DNA of 64,000 nt. Source: Toxotes chatareus (taxonomy: Eukaryota > Chordata > Actinopteri > Toxotidae). Positions 45,866 through 58,733 of the stretch are shown here, one piece after another. The notes under the pieces were generated by a model. That model was not told the origin of the DNA and made no database searches. It was given only the letters and a program-made list of their open reading frames with translations. Made by a program: the position numbers and the translations under genes. The stretch is from assembly GCA_016801885.1 (NCBI GenBank), contig CM028891.1, positions 12,011,517-12,075,516 of the forward strand. Reading direction: 5' to 3'. Within the stretch, counting starts at the first letter, position 1, and each line of letters begins with the position of its first letter.

Positions 45866-46779
45866 TTCAATACTCTGAGGCTGTGGGCAAAACCTCTCAC
45901 CGTGATGAGCAGCTGTATTGTACTGTTTCAAATTAGTGCAGTCAAGACTGATAACTGAGGAGGTGATGTATGGGTGGTGTCTGCATTTTAGAAAAGCACT
46001 GAAAGCTCATTCAAACAGAGGCAGCGTACTCTTACATTTACAAGTTAACACGGTTAAAGAAAAGATTTTGCACTAATGTGGAGCTGACACCATTAGCTCA
46101 TAGCACACATAGCCATAACAGTTAATGCTTTGTAAATTTTCGCTAGATACAGTGTGCCTTGTGGGTACCATACCCCCAAAAATAAATAAATAAAAATCTA
46201 ATAATCAATATACAGTTAGACCTTATGGGTGCTCAATATTATTATATTGATTAGACACTAAAGTAAACAAAATTTTGATTATTATCAACATGCAACAGGT
46301 ATTTTAAATAATTCACGGTCAATATCTCTGCCTGAAGAAGATTCAGTTTATGATTAGGAGCAGTGTTAACATTAATAAGGGTACATACACACACAGTACA
46401 TACGAATGTCCTAAAGATGTTAAGCATTATATGAGGACACTACATGCATACACAACATTTTAGATGTACAAATTCATTAGTCCTTCAATATATAAGTTCT
46501 TCAATTTTAAATCCATATGAAAACTCTACAAATTCTTATTGAACTATGAATCAGTGTAAATGTTTGACTGTCACTTCCACCAATGTACAATTCACACAAA
46601 CACAAATGTTTGTTATGGTCTCCACTTACTACATGCACATGCTTTTCTTTGATCATCATTGTGTCATTTGAGGTTTGTCAAGTCTCATAACGTTAAAATT
46701 AGATTGTAATTATCCACGGGCAATAAGGTAGAGGCACATTGCCTAATATGCTTCATATTTACTGCAGTAGTCTACAAAA

Positions 46780-47300
46780 TTTCCCTCTGAGGGAAGGAGG
46801 TGCATAGGTTATTCAACAAGGCCGGGATCAGCTGATCGAACTTTTCCCATAATTGGGTTTATTGAAGATGCAGTTTGCTTTTTATGCCGCTGAGATACCG
46901 GATGTCCCAGGGACGCGAGAAGCAGAGGAGAAGATGTTTACAGAAACAACACAGTACCCTTCTCTCAGAGGTGCTCCACCACTTTACATTACAAAAGAGG
47001 GAAGCTGTGACAGAGAAAGCTAATTATTCACCTGATATTTACCATTCAGCCAGACAATCTAACATTGTGGGTTGTTTTCATAATTTTTGTCTCTGTATTT
47101 GATAAGATACCGAACACAGAGCTGACTTTTAATAAGGCACGGGCACCACACTGCCTTTCTGCTCCCCAAGAATCAACATTCCACCAGAGAGAGGCAGAAA
47201 AATGCATACCAAATAGAAAATCATTATTTCTGCCTTTCACAACGCGGAAAATGAGGGGCATAAGGTTTTTCTTTGGCAGCGGAGTAGATGGAAAACATTT
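46780..47300. promoter_or_regulatory. Candidate conserved non-coding element
   Basis: Unique, balanced-composition sequence without simple repeats, including GGGATCAGCTGATCGAAC, TAATTATTCACCTGATATTT and ATGCATACCAAATAG. Frames on both strands are open over about 70 codons but carry no protein-like content. Proposed only from texture. Confidence 0.22.
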
Positions 47301-47564
47301 AATTTAATTTTATTTATTTATTTAGCTAGCAAATGTGGAGCTCAGCTCTTCATATCAAGTTACTGTATGCCTTGGACAGATCTGGTGGAGTGAGTGTTCA
47401 CTGTGCTCAGAGGCAGACACCCACTATAAATCATAATTCTGATAAGACCCACAAGCTTATTGATCCCTAAATAATATACAGAGATTTGTGTCTGTAAAAC
47501 AGTTTTATAAACTTCAAGAAAAAAGAGAAATAAATCCTAATTATTTCCCTTCGTCCTTGATCTA

Positions 47565-47880
47565 AACCTGCGGTGGCTGAGCAAGGTCAACACGCTGCAA
47601 CTGAAGAAAACACATGCAAACAGACGAAACACAAGCGAATTAAGAAAACATCCTCTGCAATTAGACAACACATGCGCTACAAACACACACACACAAAACA
47701 CAACACAACCAAACGTGCTATCAACTCCCAAGCTGCTTTAGAGCACAAACACACAAACGACTCTGCAGATGCCAAATGTTACATGGTTAGTTCAAATATC
47801 ACGTTGGGTCCAATTCAGAAAATGATGTCTTTTCAAATGTTTTGGCCTGTGTCATCTCTTGTGGCTTCGTTTTAACAAAT
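47565..47880. repeat. A/C-rich probable decayed interspersed repeat
   Basis: A stretch biased to A and C, with repeated ACACA, AACACATGC and CAAACACACA units and phrases such as GACAACACATGCGC and AACTCCCAAGCTGCTTTAGA. I have a weak memory of similar A/C-rich fish repeats. No terminal repeats could be defined. Confidence 0.35.
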
Positions 47881-49244
47881 CGTGCCCGATGCTTTAATCC
47901 TCTCTTCTGACGTGTATTTCCGGGTAGAAAGCTAGACGGTCAGACATGGTTAAGTTCTCATTTCAACCATGTTGGCACTGCGCTCGAGTCCTGAAGACAG
48001 GGACAATCAGTGGCTGTAATGGAATAGCTAATTAGCCTGATTGTGTTCAGCTGTGCAGCTTCTAGTCTGTAATCAATATCCATGCAGCTGACCCAACTTT
48101 GCTCTTTGGCTTAATTATTGTTCTACATGTTCCAGGTGTTTTTTTTATGATTGCATCTAACTGTTGCACTGCAACTCTTTACGTATCATGCATTTACTCA
48201 AATCACAATACACAATTAACTTTCTGTAGGTTGTGTTTTCATTATCTTAAATTCTGTGGTATACATTTATACTGTGGTGTATACTTCTACCACTAACTTT
48301 CCTGAACTATACAAGCCTTCTTTTCCAGGTAAATTATTTTGCAAGCAGAGCTGCTGATCACACTGCGACTCCAGGCTAAGGTCACGGCTCATTCATTGTG
48401 TTCAGATTCCGCTCTTCAAACCGCCAGATCTTATATCAGGTGTATTCTGCACATCTAAGAGCACTTTATATTTAAATACTAAAGCACAGTGGTTCATTAT
48501 AGAGAGACTTCAAGGCCAGTTCTCAGCTTTTCATGAGAAACACATCATCGTTGCTATTTGCGAAAATATTCGGCCTGCACTTTTCTGTGAGTCCACTGCT
48601 TTTCAAGTTTCATCATTAGACGTCCTCCGCAAGTGATGGTGGCGGTAATGGTAATAATGAATTATTAATTGCTGTTGGCTGCAGACGTTGTTCTCTGACG
48701 GTGTCTAGAGGGGTTAAGCACACACACACACGTTTTTATTCCCTTTACTTCAGTGAGACAAAGCACAATAATAATTCAAACAATGCATATTCAGTAATGT
48801 CAAACTATGTCCTGAATTCAACTTTCATCAATCAAACACTTCATTCAACATGCAATTTAATTCACATTCTCCTGAGGCGAAATACTGTAGAGCATATACG
48901 TATATTAAGTGTCATGGCAGTGAAGAATCTATATCCTAATAAATACATGTTTATTACGTGCCCTTAGGATACGTGTTGATATGTGTATCACAAACTGTCG
49001 GCATAAACAGAAAACATAAACAACCAAAAAAAAAAAAAGAAAGAGAAAGAAGAAGAAAAAAATGCAGTCTGCAAACCACATTTGCATTATCACTGCTGCA
49101 TAAATAGAACAACAAGCATGGAAGGTAGGTTATTTTTAGAGGACTGAAGGCAGAGGGATTGCTGTTGGAGGTCTCGTCCACAAGCCACTCTGTGGCTTGC
49201 TAACAGATGGTCACTCTGTCAGACCTGGACCATGGGTCAACATT

Positions 49245-49252
49245 ATTTGCAT
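49245..49252 (+). promoter_or_regulatory. Octamer ATTTGCAT (POU-type site)
   Basis: A perfect ATTTGCAT octamer followed by ATCAAATC. A second octamer lies at 38,733-38,740. POU proteins bind this motif; a single 8-mer is expected by chance about once in 65 kb per strand, so evidence is slight. Confidence 0.2.
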
Positions 49253-50149
49253 ATCAAATCACTCTCTGAGCAGGAGTCGCTCAGCTTGCTGTTTCACTCA
49301 TGCTCGAAGACCAGTTAGTATATATTACGTGTGTATGTATATAATGTGAGATGTATAACTATAGTGTTTTTTTCCCCACAAATATTAATAGAAAAAAATA
49401 AAAATAAAAAAATCCCCGCCAGAGGCATTGTGATTAAGTGGTTCAAACAGTTACCGTACCGCCCAGTAAGAAGGATATTAATCAAACCGCTGCGGTGAGC
49501 AGGTCATCTTGTTCTTTTACTAAATGTCTGTGCGATCTTTGAGCTCAGGTCAAAATGAGCTGCACTCCTCTGGCTACACAGGATTGATCTCGTCACATAC
49601 TGTATTTTTCCATCCGCGGTGAAATGAGAAATGTAACCGACGTAGCACATTTGCCCAAAGTAAGAGGTCCAGAGAACGATCATTTGTTCTGACAAATTTG
49701 TTAAAGCCATAAATACTTTCCCAGGAAGTAGCGTTAAAAAATGTGATGCTTCTGTCAGCATTTCTGCAAAATGATTTCACTTCCACGAAAAAAAAAAAAA
49801 AAAGGCCTTCAATTTTTCATGACTTTGGATAACAATGATGAAAGACATGCTCTTTCTAAGGGGCTGAAGTTCAATATAATCTTCGCTTCTGGACCAACTT
49901 TTCTTTCCTGTCATGGTTACGGACAATGAGGTTTGTAATGAACTCGCTCACTTTTCCTGCTTGCAGGTTATTGAGAAAGATGCCGTGCCTGACTCCGTCT
50001 TTCCTTTCAGGTTTCCCTCCGCTGCTCCCCACCAGTGGTGTTTGCTGGGATAGAATTTGCTCATATAACACCCGCTCACCACCATAAATTAAAGCAGGGA
50101 AATGTGATTTATCTTCTTCCTCTTGTGGTTCCTTTCAGCTGACTCTCTG

Positions 50150-50430
50150 AAATAACAGCAAACATAAATAGGGGGTATAAAAAGGGGCTCTAAACGCTTG
50201 AGAGAGTGGATTACGCCATGAATCAGTTTATTAACGGTGGGCCATGGAGCAGTGTCGGCGCGGGGGGAATTTATTCATTCATAAAGGAGTGTTTACAGCA
50301 TTTATCTTCACCCGAGGGCAGGCCCCTAAAATGTAACAAAGCACCCTAAGACAAAGATATGGCATGATGGATCTAAGGGTTCCTGTGTCAAGGCCGCCAG
50401 CAGACTCTGAGGTATTCCTCTGCTGCTGCA
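50150..50430. promoter_or_regulatory. Candidate conserved non-coding element
   Basis: Unique block including GTGGATTACGCCATGAATCA, AACGGTGGGCCATGGAGCAG, GGAATTTATTCATTCATAAA and GGGCAGGCCCCTAAAATG, GC-richer than its surroundings and free of simple repeats. GGATTA is a bicoid/OTX-type core. Proposed from texture only. Confidence 0.25.
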
Positions 50431-51007
50431 GGTTTGTCGAGGAACAATATTAGGGATAGCGGAGAGCGGCAGACAATGTTGCTATTGTTTCGGCATTGCC
50501 GATTGGATCTGGATTACACAGCATCATCCTCAGTCAGAATGACAAAGATGATAATGAATGTCACTGTACTGTATATTGTGTCGGGACTGCAGTTACAAGG
50601 GAGGAGGAAAAAAAAAACCCCCAACAACAATCTTGAGCATAATGACGCTCACAAAAACACACATACACAAACACATGCCTCATCTGGAGTGATTTACAGA
50701 CTGTACTGTGAAATATTCTTACTACTGTGGTTTGAAATGCTTTTTCATAAGCTACATCTTAATGAGCTGGACCCCTGAAGCGTACTATATGGACACAAGA
50801 AAACTATTAACTTCTGGCTCCAAGCCCAGTTTTTTTTTTTTTTTTCCTTTTCCTCAGGTTCAACAGAGTAAGTGGATGCAGTCTTTGAAGTTTGCTCAAG
50901 CTTGATAACTGATTCTGGTCTGAGCTCTTAAGTGACAGGACATTCAAAAGAGAGAAAGCTAGATGATGTCAACACCAAGCCACGACGGATTCAATCAGGC
51001 TGGTAGC

Positions 51008-51032
51008 AAAAAATAAATAAATAAATAAAAAA
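51008..51032. repeat. AAAT microsatellite
   Basis: An array of AAAT units between 51,008 and 51,032. A similar AAAT array lies at 2,701-2,724 in intron 1. Confidence 0.85.
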
Positions 51033-51561
51033 GACCAGATTTGGAAATGCACTCCTGTCTGAAAAAGGTGGTGCTTAGTACAAAGATTATCTTTCCTCTT
51101 CAGCCTTGTGTTGTTGATCCGCATCCAAACCTCTTAAAGCAAACAGGCGACACGAAGCTTTAACCAAAGACATTGCTCCGTTCTAGAGTGAATTCTTATC
51201 CTCTGATTTTATTGTCAACAAATCCAACTTTTAGAACAAAACAACCAATTTATTGATCCTACAAGTAACTATTGCCCGTGTCTTTGAGTACACTATGCAA
51301 CAGATCTCTATTGGTGTTTAAAAAAAAAAAAAAAACATTTAAAACACATCACTGAGCCACAACTTTGCACTGGCTGACAAAATCCTTCATTATCATGAAC
51401 AATAACGTAATTTAATTTAGGTCAGTTCCACATACCCACATGCTCTGATGCCCTAAATACTCTTTATAGAGCACAATAAGTGTGTTAATCTGCAGATAAA
51501 AATAATCCAACAATAAATGGAACTGTTTACTACTTCTGCTACTATTACTAAAAACTACAGT

Positions 51562-51599
51562 GTCTATCTATCTATCCATCTGTCTATCTTCTATCTATT
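51562..51599. repeat. TCTA microsatellite, interrupted
   Basis: Imperfect TCTA/TCTG/TCCA units over about 38 bases. Confidence 0.85.
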
Positions 51600-53965
51600 A
51601 TAGGGAATTACGGAAGATATATTTATGGCCTGTTTTAAAAGATTTACATTTTCAGTAGGAAAAAAATGAGCTCAACACAGTAGGGAAGTTGAGTCTAAAC
51701 AGACACGACACTAACATGACCATCTGACCATGTCCACTTTTACACGTTGCTGTTTATACAGCAATAACATGAATAGATAGAATGAACACTAGATTGATGG
51801 GAAACAAAAAAAAATCCATAACATTTTTATATCAGCACAAATGACAGCAATATTCCCCCACACTGAAGCAACAGAACTTTACAGTCCAACTGCAGCTCTA
51901 ACTGCTCAGAAAGTCCCCAAAGTGTGCACCAAGCATGCAGATAGATGGTAAAGGCATTTTGAGATGAAATGTAGAGCAGATGGCACCCTGTGGGTGGTAC
52001 CGGCCATCTCTGATATGGGCAGTCATGCTGTGAGATGGAGACCATGGCTGATTGGTGTCTATCTGACCCACTGGTTGGTTGATTGCTAGCATCACACACC
52101 CCAGGATACAGGCCTCCAGTTTTTGAGGTGACAGCACGGTGGAAGAATCATTATTACAGTGGGCTGACTTCAGTGGTCATCAAGACGCAATTCTGCACAA
52201 AAGAATGACAAAGCTGCAATCTGTGGCACATGACTGGCACCGAAAAAGCAAACGACTAGGAGGGCTGCATTATGTGTCCATGTTTGTGCATCGGTGAGGG
52301 GAATTTTAAAATCCTAGACATGAAATGGGCTCATACTCTGTGTTAACTTCAGTATTTTTACAAACCAGTTTTATTATGTTGGAACAAACCAGTTAAGGTC
52401 CCTTCGCTTTGTTGCATCATTACATGCTATTTACTAAACGATGTGAGCTGGAAATATTTTTAAGCTTTATAAAAGTGACAGAAAGAAAATGCATTATGTC
52501 TAACAACATGTCAAGTGTACAGTAAGTGTGTCCAATTCACTGGTGCTAACCTGTATAAGCAGTGAACTCAGCCCCTATGTTGGTCAAATTACTGTCTGGA
52601 AAATGGTTGCACTGCACAAAATTGCCTTTTCTCCTGAGCGCCTGCATTCAGCTGCCAGACACAGGTCAGCAACACCGCTTTGCTGTGACTAAAATATTAA
52701 GGCTGCAGATTACTCAATTAGGATTGATTCCATTCTTCATTTTAACAAATTTTGCCAAAAGCTTTCGGTTATCTCAACACTGAAGGAGGACGAGGTTATA
52801 TCGGAGCAGGGGCAGATTAATCGGGGAAGTAAAGCTAAGAAAGCAAAGTTGTCACAGTAACTGTATGTCAGTTATTTAAAACTCCTCTGGAGGTTCATAT
52901 AAATAGTTGTATCTTTCATGCAAGTTAAGTATATGCTCTTAAGTACGCGCCTGACTGGTGCACTTGAGTATGAAGGGGTTTTTACAAGCTAGTTTTAGAC
53001 TTCAATTTCGTTAATCCTTTCGAGCCTATGCTATGCATTTGTCTGCCTGAAAGTCTTCCTCTCCTACATCACACAGGATATTAGGTTAAATCTTTACATT
53101 TGAAAAAAACTAAGTAACTAAGTAATAAAAGTAATAAAAAAAAAAACTATTTGAAAAAAAAAAAAAAAGATCACATACATTTAAAAGCCAGTGTATCATT
53201 TCTTTAGCTTGAAAAATCTTGAAATATTGCTGGGCTATAAATCTAGCACTGCTGCTGACCACCCAGTGTTTCCATGGACCCCTCTTGCCTCAGCCCTCAC
53301 CCTGTCATAATTACTTGCTAATGATTGATTTGTTTGTCCAGAATTGAATTACACCTTACCACGGGCACAGTGAATTAGATGACGTTTTGATATGACTTTT
53401 ATCCATTTGGCAATGACCAACAACAGGCTAAATTATTGTTTTATGTAAAGCAGTACATCAACCGGGCCGGTTTTGGCTCAATGTTCATTAAATGCAACTC
53501 CACGCTGTCACTTCCAAGTTGCACATGTCTTTCAGATTGTTCAGTCACATAATGGCAGGTACTGAAGCCAAGTGTGCTTTCAGCATTGACTCATTCTACA
53601 CCAGTAATCAGCCAAATGAGGCTTTCTGTAATTGAAACAAAAACAATTTTGCTCTCTCTTTTTTGGGAGAGCAAAACAAATACCAGAGTTGTCAGATTAT
53701 TAGGGCTTTGTGCTCTCTGCTGATAAAATTGTCCACAGACTATATTTTGTGATAAGAAAAAAAGGATGGCCAAATCACTTATGCTGGTCAAATGCTGCAC
53801 AGGCAGCTGTATTAAATGGTAATGTTAAGCTACTTGTGCAAGGGTGAAGTATGAAACTCTAAACAAGCAAAGACTTCACAGTATCTGAATTTATGTATTG
53901 TTATATTTAATAGATGACATCCACCTAGAAAAGTTTTTTGGGTCATAGCAGTTTGCTGTTTTTTT

Positions 53966-54043
53966 GGGGGGGTGGGGGGGCAGGGGGGTTGAGTTCCTGT
54001 TGTTCCTGCTGAACCACTAACCACCCCTCCATTCCCCCCCCCC
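53966..54043. repeat. G-run block facing a C-run, quadruplex- or hairpin-prone
   Basis: On the + strand G7-T-G7-CA-G6 (53,966-53,988) is followed 45 bases later by CCACCCCTCC and a run of ten C (54,034-54,043). The two could pair as a G/C hairpin or form quadruplexes on opposite strands. Confidence 0.75.
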
Positions 54044-54742
54044 AGGGTTCCTGGCAGCTCATTTTTCCTCCTTCGTTGCTGGTGCACAGAATATTGATGC
54101 ATGTCACAATCTACTGCATTTTGTCAATATGACACAGCGGAGAATGAAAAAAATGAAATGTGAGCACACGGGAAATACATCCTGATACCCCGGGAATAGC
54201 TGCTGTGGTGGACAAATCTGTCAATTATCAACAACATGAATAGCATGCCTCATAACCCAGCCCACCACACAAACTCATGAGCAGGCTGACTCACCATATG
54301 TGGGATTCGAGTAAATAAAGGTTTGGGTCTGTATAGTGTAATCACTAAAGGAGTATTTCGGTCACAGCAGGGCAGTGTGAGGTTTTCAGGGTCTGCTGTT
54401 CACATCCACCCGGCACATACTGTATGTGAAGGCAGAACTATGATATTTTCACAGGGATGAGCCTGCTTTTCCTGTATGATGGCTAATAACTGCTAAGCTT
54501 TTTTGTTGGTACTGAGGGCATCCATCAAGGATCCTGACACATGCTTTCAATTATGTATAAAGCGCAGCATAAGCAGGCAGACTGAATTCCATATGTGCAT
54601 GTGCACTATTTCTGTGCTTACATGCATGTATGTGTGTCTTTGTGCGACTGTTAGTGGATGTAAACATGTGGGCATGTAATAGTAAGTCTGCATCTTTGTG
54701 CACGAGAGCCTGAGTGCGTCTGTCTGCCTCTGTCGGGGTTTT

Positions 54743-54963
54743 TATAAAGCAGCTGGGGCAGAGACTAGCTGTTGCTAGGAGGCGTGTGAGACAGCTGCAT
54801 ATGGCAGGGAAAAGCACAAGCCAGCGGGCGGGCAGCGAACAGGCAGGGCAGCAGTAACATGAGGCCATTCTGAGCCAAGGGGGAGGCTGCCTAAGTCATG
54901 GAGCAGAGTTCCTGTTCAGTGGACTTCATTGGAGAACTGGGCATAAACAAGATGAGCGTATGA
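54743..54963 (+). other. TATA-like box with downstream 21-codon ORF (candidate promoter and first exon)
   Basis: A TATAAA at 54,743-54,748 lies in a locally GC-richer stretch. About 150 bases further, an ATG at 54,898 with G at -3 and G at +4 opens a 21-codon frame reading MEQSSCSVDFIGELGINKMS before V and a stop. A possible donor AGC|GTATGA falls just before that stop. I recognise no protein. It may be chance; no database match is claimed. Confidence 0.15.
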
Positions 54964-57857
54964 GGGAAAAAACGGATGTGTGTGGGTGCAAGCGGCTATG
55001 TGAAACCACAAAGATATTAGAATAGGACTTGCAATGCTTAATTAGCGCTGATCTTACCCACCATGAGAGCTTAAGTCAAGTATTTACATAGACTCATAAG
55101 CATTAGAATCATGTAGGCTTAATCTTTCAAGTATATAATTTATTGTCATATTGACTTGAGAGCAGCTATCCAACACCCCATGGCACTTCTCGGTTGTCCT
55201 AATTTGATAGTTATTACCTCCATCAGCGTCGAGATTAGCCCACTCGAAATCCTTTGAATCAGGACTGGCCAATATGGTTGAAGTCATTATCATATCAAGA
55301 AGATTATTTATGAGATATCAAAATGTATAAAAGTCAAATAATAATAATCCTATCATAAAAATCATATTGAATGGCTACTGCTACCTTTAAATTTATGCAG
55401 AGCTTACAATTCTATATAGCTCCTTTATACCATTTAGTGATGGAAATACGTGAACCAACAGGTAGAGTATGTCTTTCAAAGCCTAGGCAGCTGTGAAATA
55501 AAAACAATGCAGTCCTGGAGTCACAGATTGGTATTCTAAAGCCTGAGAAGGCCGGAAAGGCTGGACAAAGGAGCAGTGTACTCAAGTGTTTCCTCCTGCA
55601 GAGATGCTCTTGATTAGTCCGTGGCCTTTTGCCCAGATGCAGCGCAAAACACTGTCCATGGTGCTGAATCTTATCATGACCATGAAGAAAACACTTGACA
55701 ACCATTAGCCACAATAGGATCTAAGGCTTTCTGGAATATAGGCATGCTCCTGCCATTTAGTCAGCCTTGCAATTTAGTGTGATATTCTCTGATTTAGCTT
55801 CAGAGAGGGCACGGAGTCAAAAACATGGAGGTTGTTTAGAGATATTTGATGTACCGCAGCTCAACAGAAGCAATCGTTTTATTTCATTTACAGGCTTTTC
55901 AGTGAGGAGGATACCAGTCAGCATTAGGGACTAGTTTCTCTGTACCAAGCTTTAAAGGATGGTGCCGCCATTATGTCCTTCTGTATCACCTTGCACTAGG
56001 GGGAGGGTGAAAGGAGGAATATTTATGTAGACATCGATTAATTCGGAGTGCTTAGCTAAATATATACCATTAATTGTGCTTTGTTGTTTTATTGGCTACT
56101 GTTTGCATTAACTTGGGACTTTATCACATTGGGTTAATGTCTTACAGTGATTCAGTTTATAGTGATTGTATTTATGCTTCTGCCAGAAACATAAAATGCA
56201 TCACCTCCTGTGCACCAGAGGATTTAGAACATCAAAGACTTTCCTGAGGGTTTTGGCAAGCTAGGTGAACAATGTTCAACTGTATTTGGATTTCTGTTAT
56301 TGAAATTGATTCTCAAGGCAAATACATACAGGTGCAGATGTCTGAAAGGAGATACTATATTCTCAAAGAGGCAGCATCCTCATCCTTCTTTATTTCACAG
56401 GCACAAACACGTCTGATCAGATCCTGTTTCTAAAATGTAATGACAGAAACATGCACATGTACAGTGCGCGTGTGCGTTGGTCTCTCTTATTTGTGCTGCA
56501 GCATGTGAAGGCAAACCAGTAAACGGTGATTGCACCAGCTCTTGTTGTGGATAGCAGAGGAGTGTTTCCGCACATTTATTGTCCAGGGCCCTTGCTGCGG
56601 CCTTGAGTACACATTTCTAATGTAATGGTCTTTTTTCAGGCTCAGGCTGAGCACAGCTGAGGCTTTCTCAAAAAAAAAAAAAAAAAGCTACAGCAGCACT
56701 GAATGCACTTGCATATATTACTTGCTTAGAATTCATACATAAATCCCTAATCCTTTCTGAAAGACATACAGTGTTAACCACCCTTCTCCCCACAGTTACA
56801 CTGTTGGCATGCTATAGCGCTACAACCTGATTTTAACCAAGGACCTTATTAACTACTTGAGAAGGGTCTTGTGCTGGGGGTCTTGCCTCTAGAGACCTGA
56901 TTAGGCTAATAAAGCATATCCACAGGCATGTACCGCACGCTGATTTGGCCGGTTAGGAAGGTGACAAACCTGGACGTATTCTCGATGCAGGCGCTCAGAA
57001 TCTCATGTTATGATAATGACGCAAGGGAGGAATTTTGAAACTGGACTTGAAAAAAGGATGAGAAAACCACCAGCTTTCACTACCTAGCATGAGTATCCAG
57101 ACAAATGGGGGTTTCTTATGTCATTTGACACTGATGGATTGCAAAGTATTTATTATTATTTAAACAGAAAGATAGAGGAAGATGTTGCATAGCTACGTGT
57201 TTATACAGTCACTTTGACAGAGCTGAAGTCGGACAAGCATCAAGCTCTTTACTGGAAGTGAGTCAGTATTTTGGACAGATCTGTACCAACCACTGACTCT
57301 TGCATCTATTCCAAACTTGGAGGTAAAGTGCCAATAGCCCCTGTTGCTATCTGACTGTAGGAACTGTTCCAAATAAACACTCCTAATGTCAACTAAGAAA
57401 TTAATGAATACCAGAGGGCATTGCATTACATAAAAAGGCCTCAGGGGTTTTAAGGAGCTTGATAATCGGGGTCATTCTTTCCAAAACAGAAAATATGATG
57501 CAAACTAACCTTGAATAATGACAGATTTATTCTAGTTCTTTTTCAGTACGATATATATATTTTTGAAGTATATTGTATTATTAATGCATGCTATCGATCA
57601 CTTGTAAGCACTCTATTAACTATTAACCATGTTTTGGTCCTCCCACCTTAAAGGCTCCCTGTGTGGTTTTTACCCTCTAGTAAGGCTAAAGAGCTGTTTC
57701 TCTGTGGGAGGGTCCCCACTTTATCTCGTGCACACGTACAAGGATGCACATGCACACCGGCATTCGTAATGCAAATACACAGTCTTAACAACGGTGTCAC
57801 TCCACTCCACTGATCTACAAAAAGAGCAACATGTCAAGAATTGCCTTAGTGAGCCAG

Positions 57858-57881
57858 GAAGAAGGAAGGAAGGAAGGAAGA
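57858..57881. repeat. GGAA/GAAG microsatellite
   Basis: About six GGAA/GAAG units over 24 bases. Confidence 0.85.
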
Positions 57882-58548
57882 TGAATATTTTGATATGACC
57901 TGGAGAAGGTCTGAAGACTGAAACATTGCTGGTAAAGTAAGTACAAGTGATCAAAACCGTGTGCTTCCTTGTTCTTCAAATTCATTACCAAAAAAAACCC
58001 AGAGCTTTTGTAATTACAACCAGCAAATTATATCTTAACTGCAACTTTAGAAACAAGATTTTCAACCAGAAAAGAAATTGTTGCCCAGAGTGTCCTACAA
58101 AAATAACTTTTTCTTTCAAGCAGTAATTTTTTCTGGCTTTGCTGACGATGGGAAAAACAAAACAACAGTGACAACTGATCCCTAAAAACTGTGTTGATAT
58201 TATGACTGCATATGGAAGTATATGTTCCAAGCAGGTGTGAAAGAATATTTTATTGCACCATGACCAAGCCAGAATCATAAAGCTATAGAGGAGTATCCAA
58301 AACATCACAACTGACAAAACTTTGGCTCTTAAAGATAACAGTAAATACTACAATAAAATGAATTTTTGATCCAGAGAAAATATGTTGAGTCATGCTGTCT
58401 ATCGCCACTATATCTGGATATGTACTATCCAGATTTAAAATTGATAATGCAGTATTATAAATGTTCTGCAATATCTGAACTGTAACTTTCAGAGTTGCAG
58501 TACTGCAATCTAGTGAGTCTAGGAAGTGTGTATGTGCATATAAATATT

Positions 58549-58593
58549 TGTGTGTGTGTATGTGTGTGTGTCTGTTTTTTTTTTTTTTTTTTT
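58549..58593. repeat. TG microsatellite followed by poly-T
   Basis: A TG run with one TA interruption (58,549-58,571) followed by 19 T (58,575-58,593). Confidence 0.85.
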
Positions 58594-58692
58594 AACCTCG
58601 GCTGAAGGTGACATAAATCACTTTCTCAGAGAGAACTCACATTCCACCTTGAGAGCACCTACTCCCATTTTTATCAGTATTAATGGTTGTCC

Positions 58693-58733
58693 CCTTACTT
58701 AGCCAAAGCTATTTCACACTTGGTTAAGTAAGG
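58693..58733. repeat. 14-bp inverted repeat (hairpin)
   Basis: CCTTACTTAGCCAA (58,693-58,706) and TTGGTTAAGTAAGG (58,720-58,733) are inverted copies with a single mismatch, which as RNA would be a G-U pair. The loop is 13 nt. The stem is too short for a microRNA precursor by itself. Confidence 0.7.

Noticed and set aside
54551..54868. 105-codon minus-strand frame starting with a hydrophobic stretch
   Set aside because: The leader is Cys/Leu-rich but the rest is AHTHAHMH-like translation of CATG/CA-rich DNA.
58693..58733. microRNA precursor
   Set aside because: The 14-bp stem does not extend; flanking bases do not pair, so it is too short.
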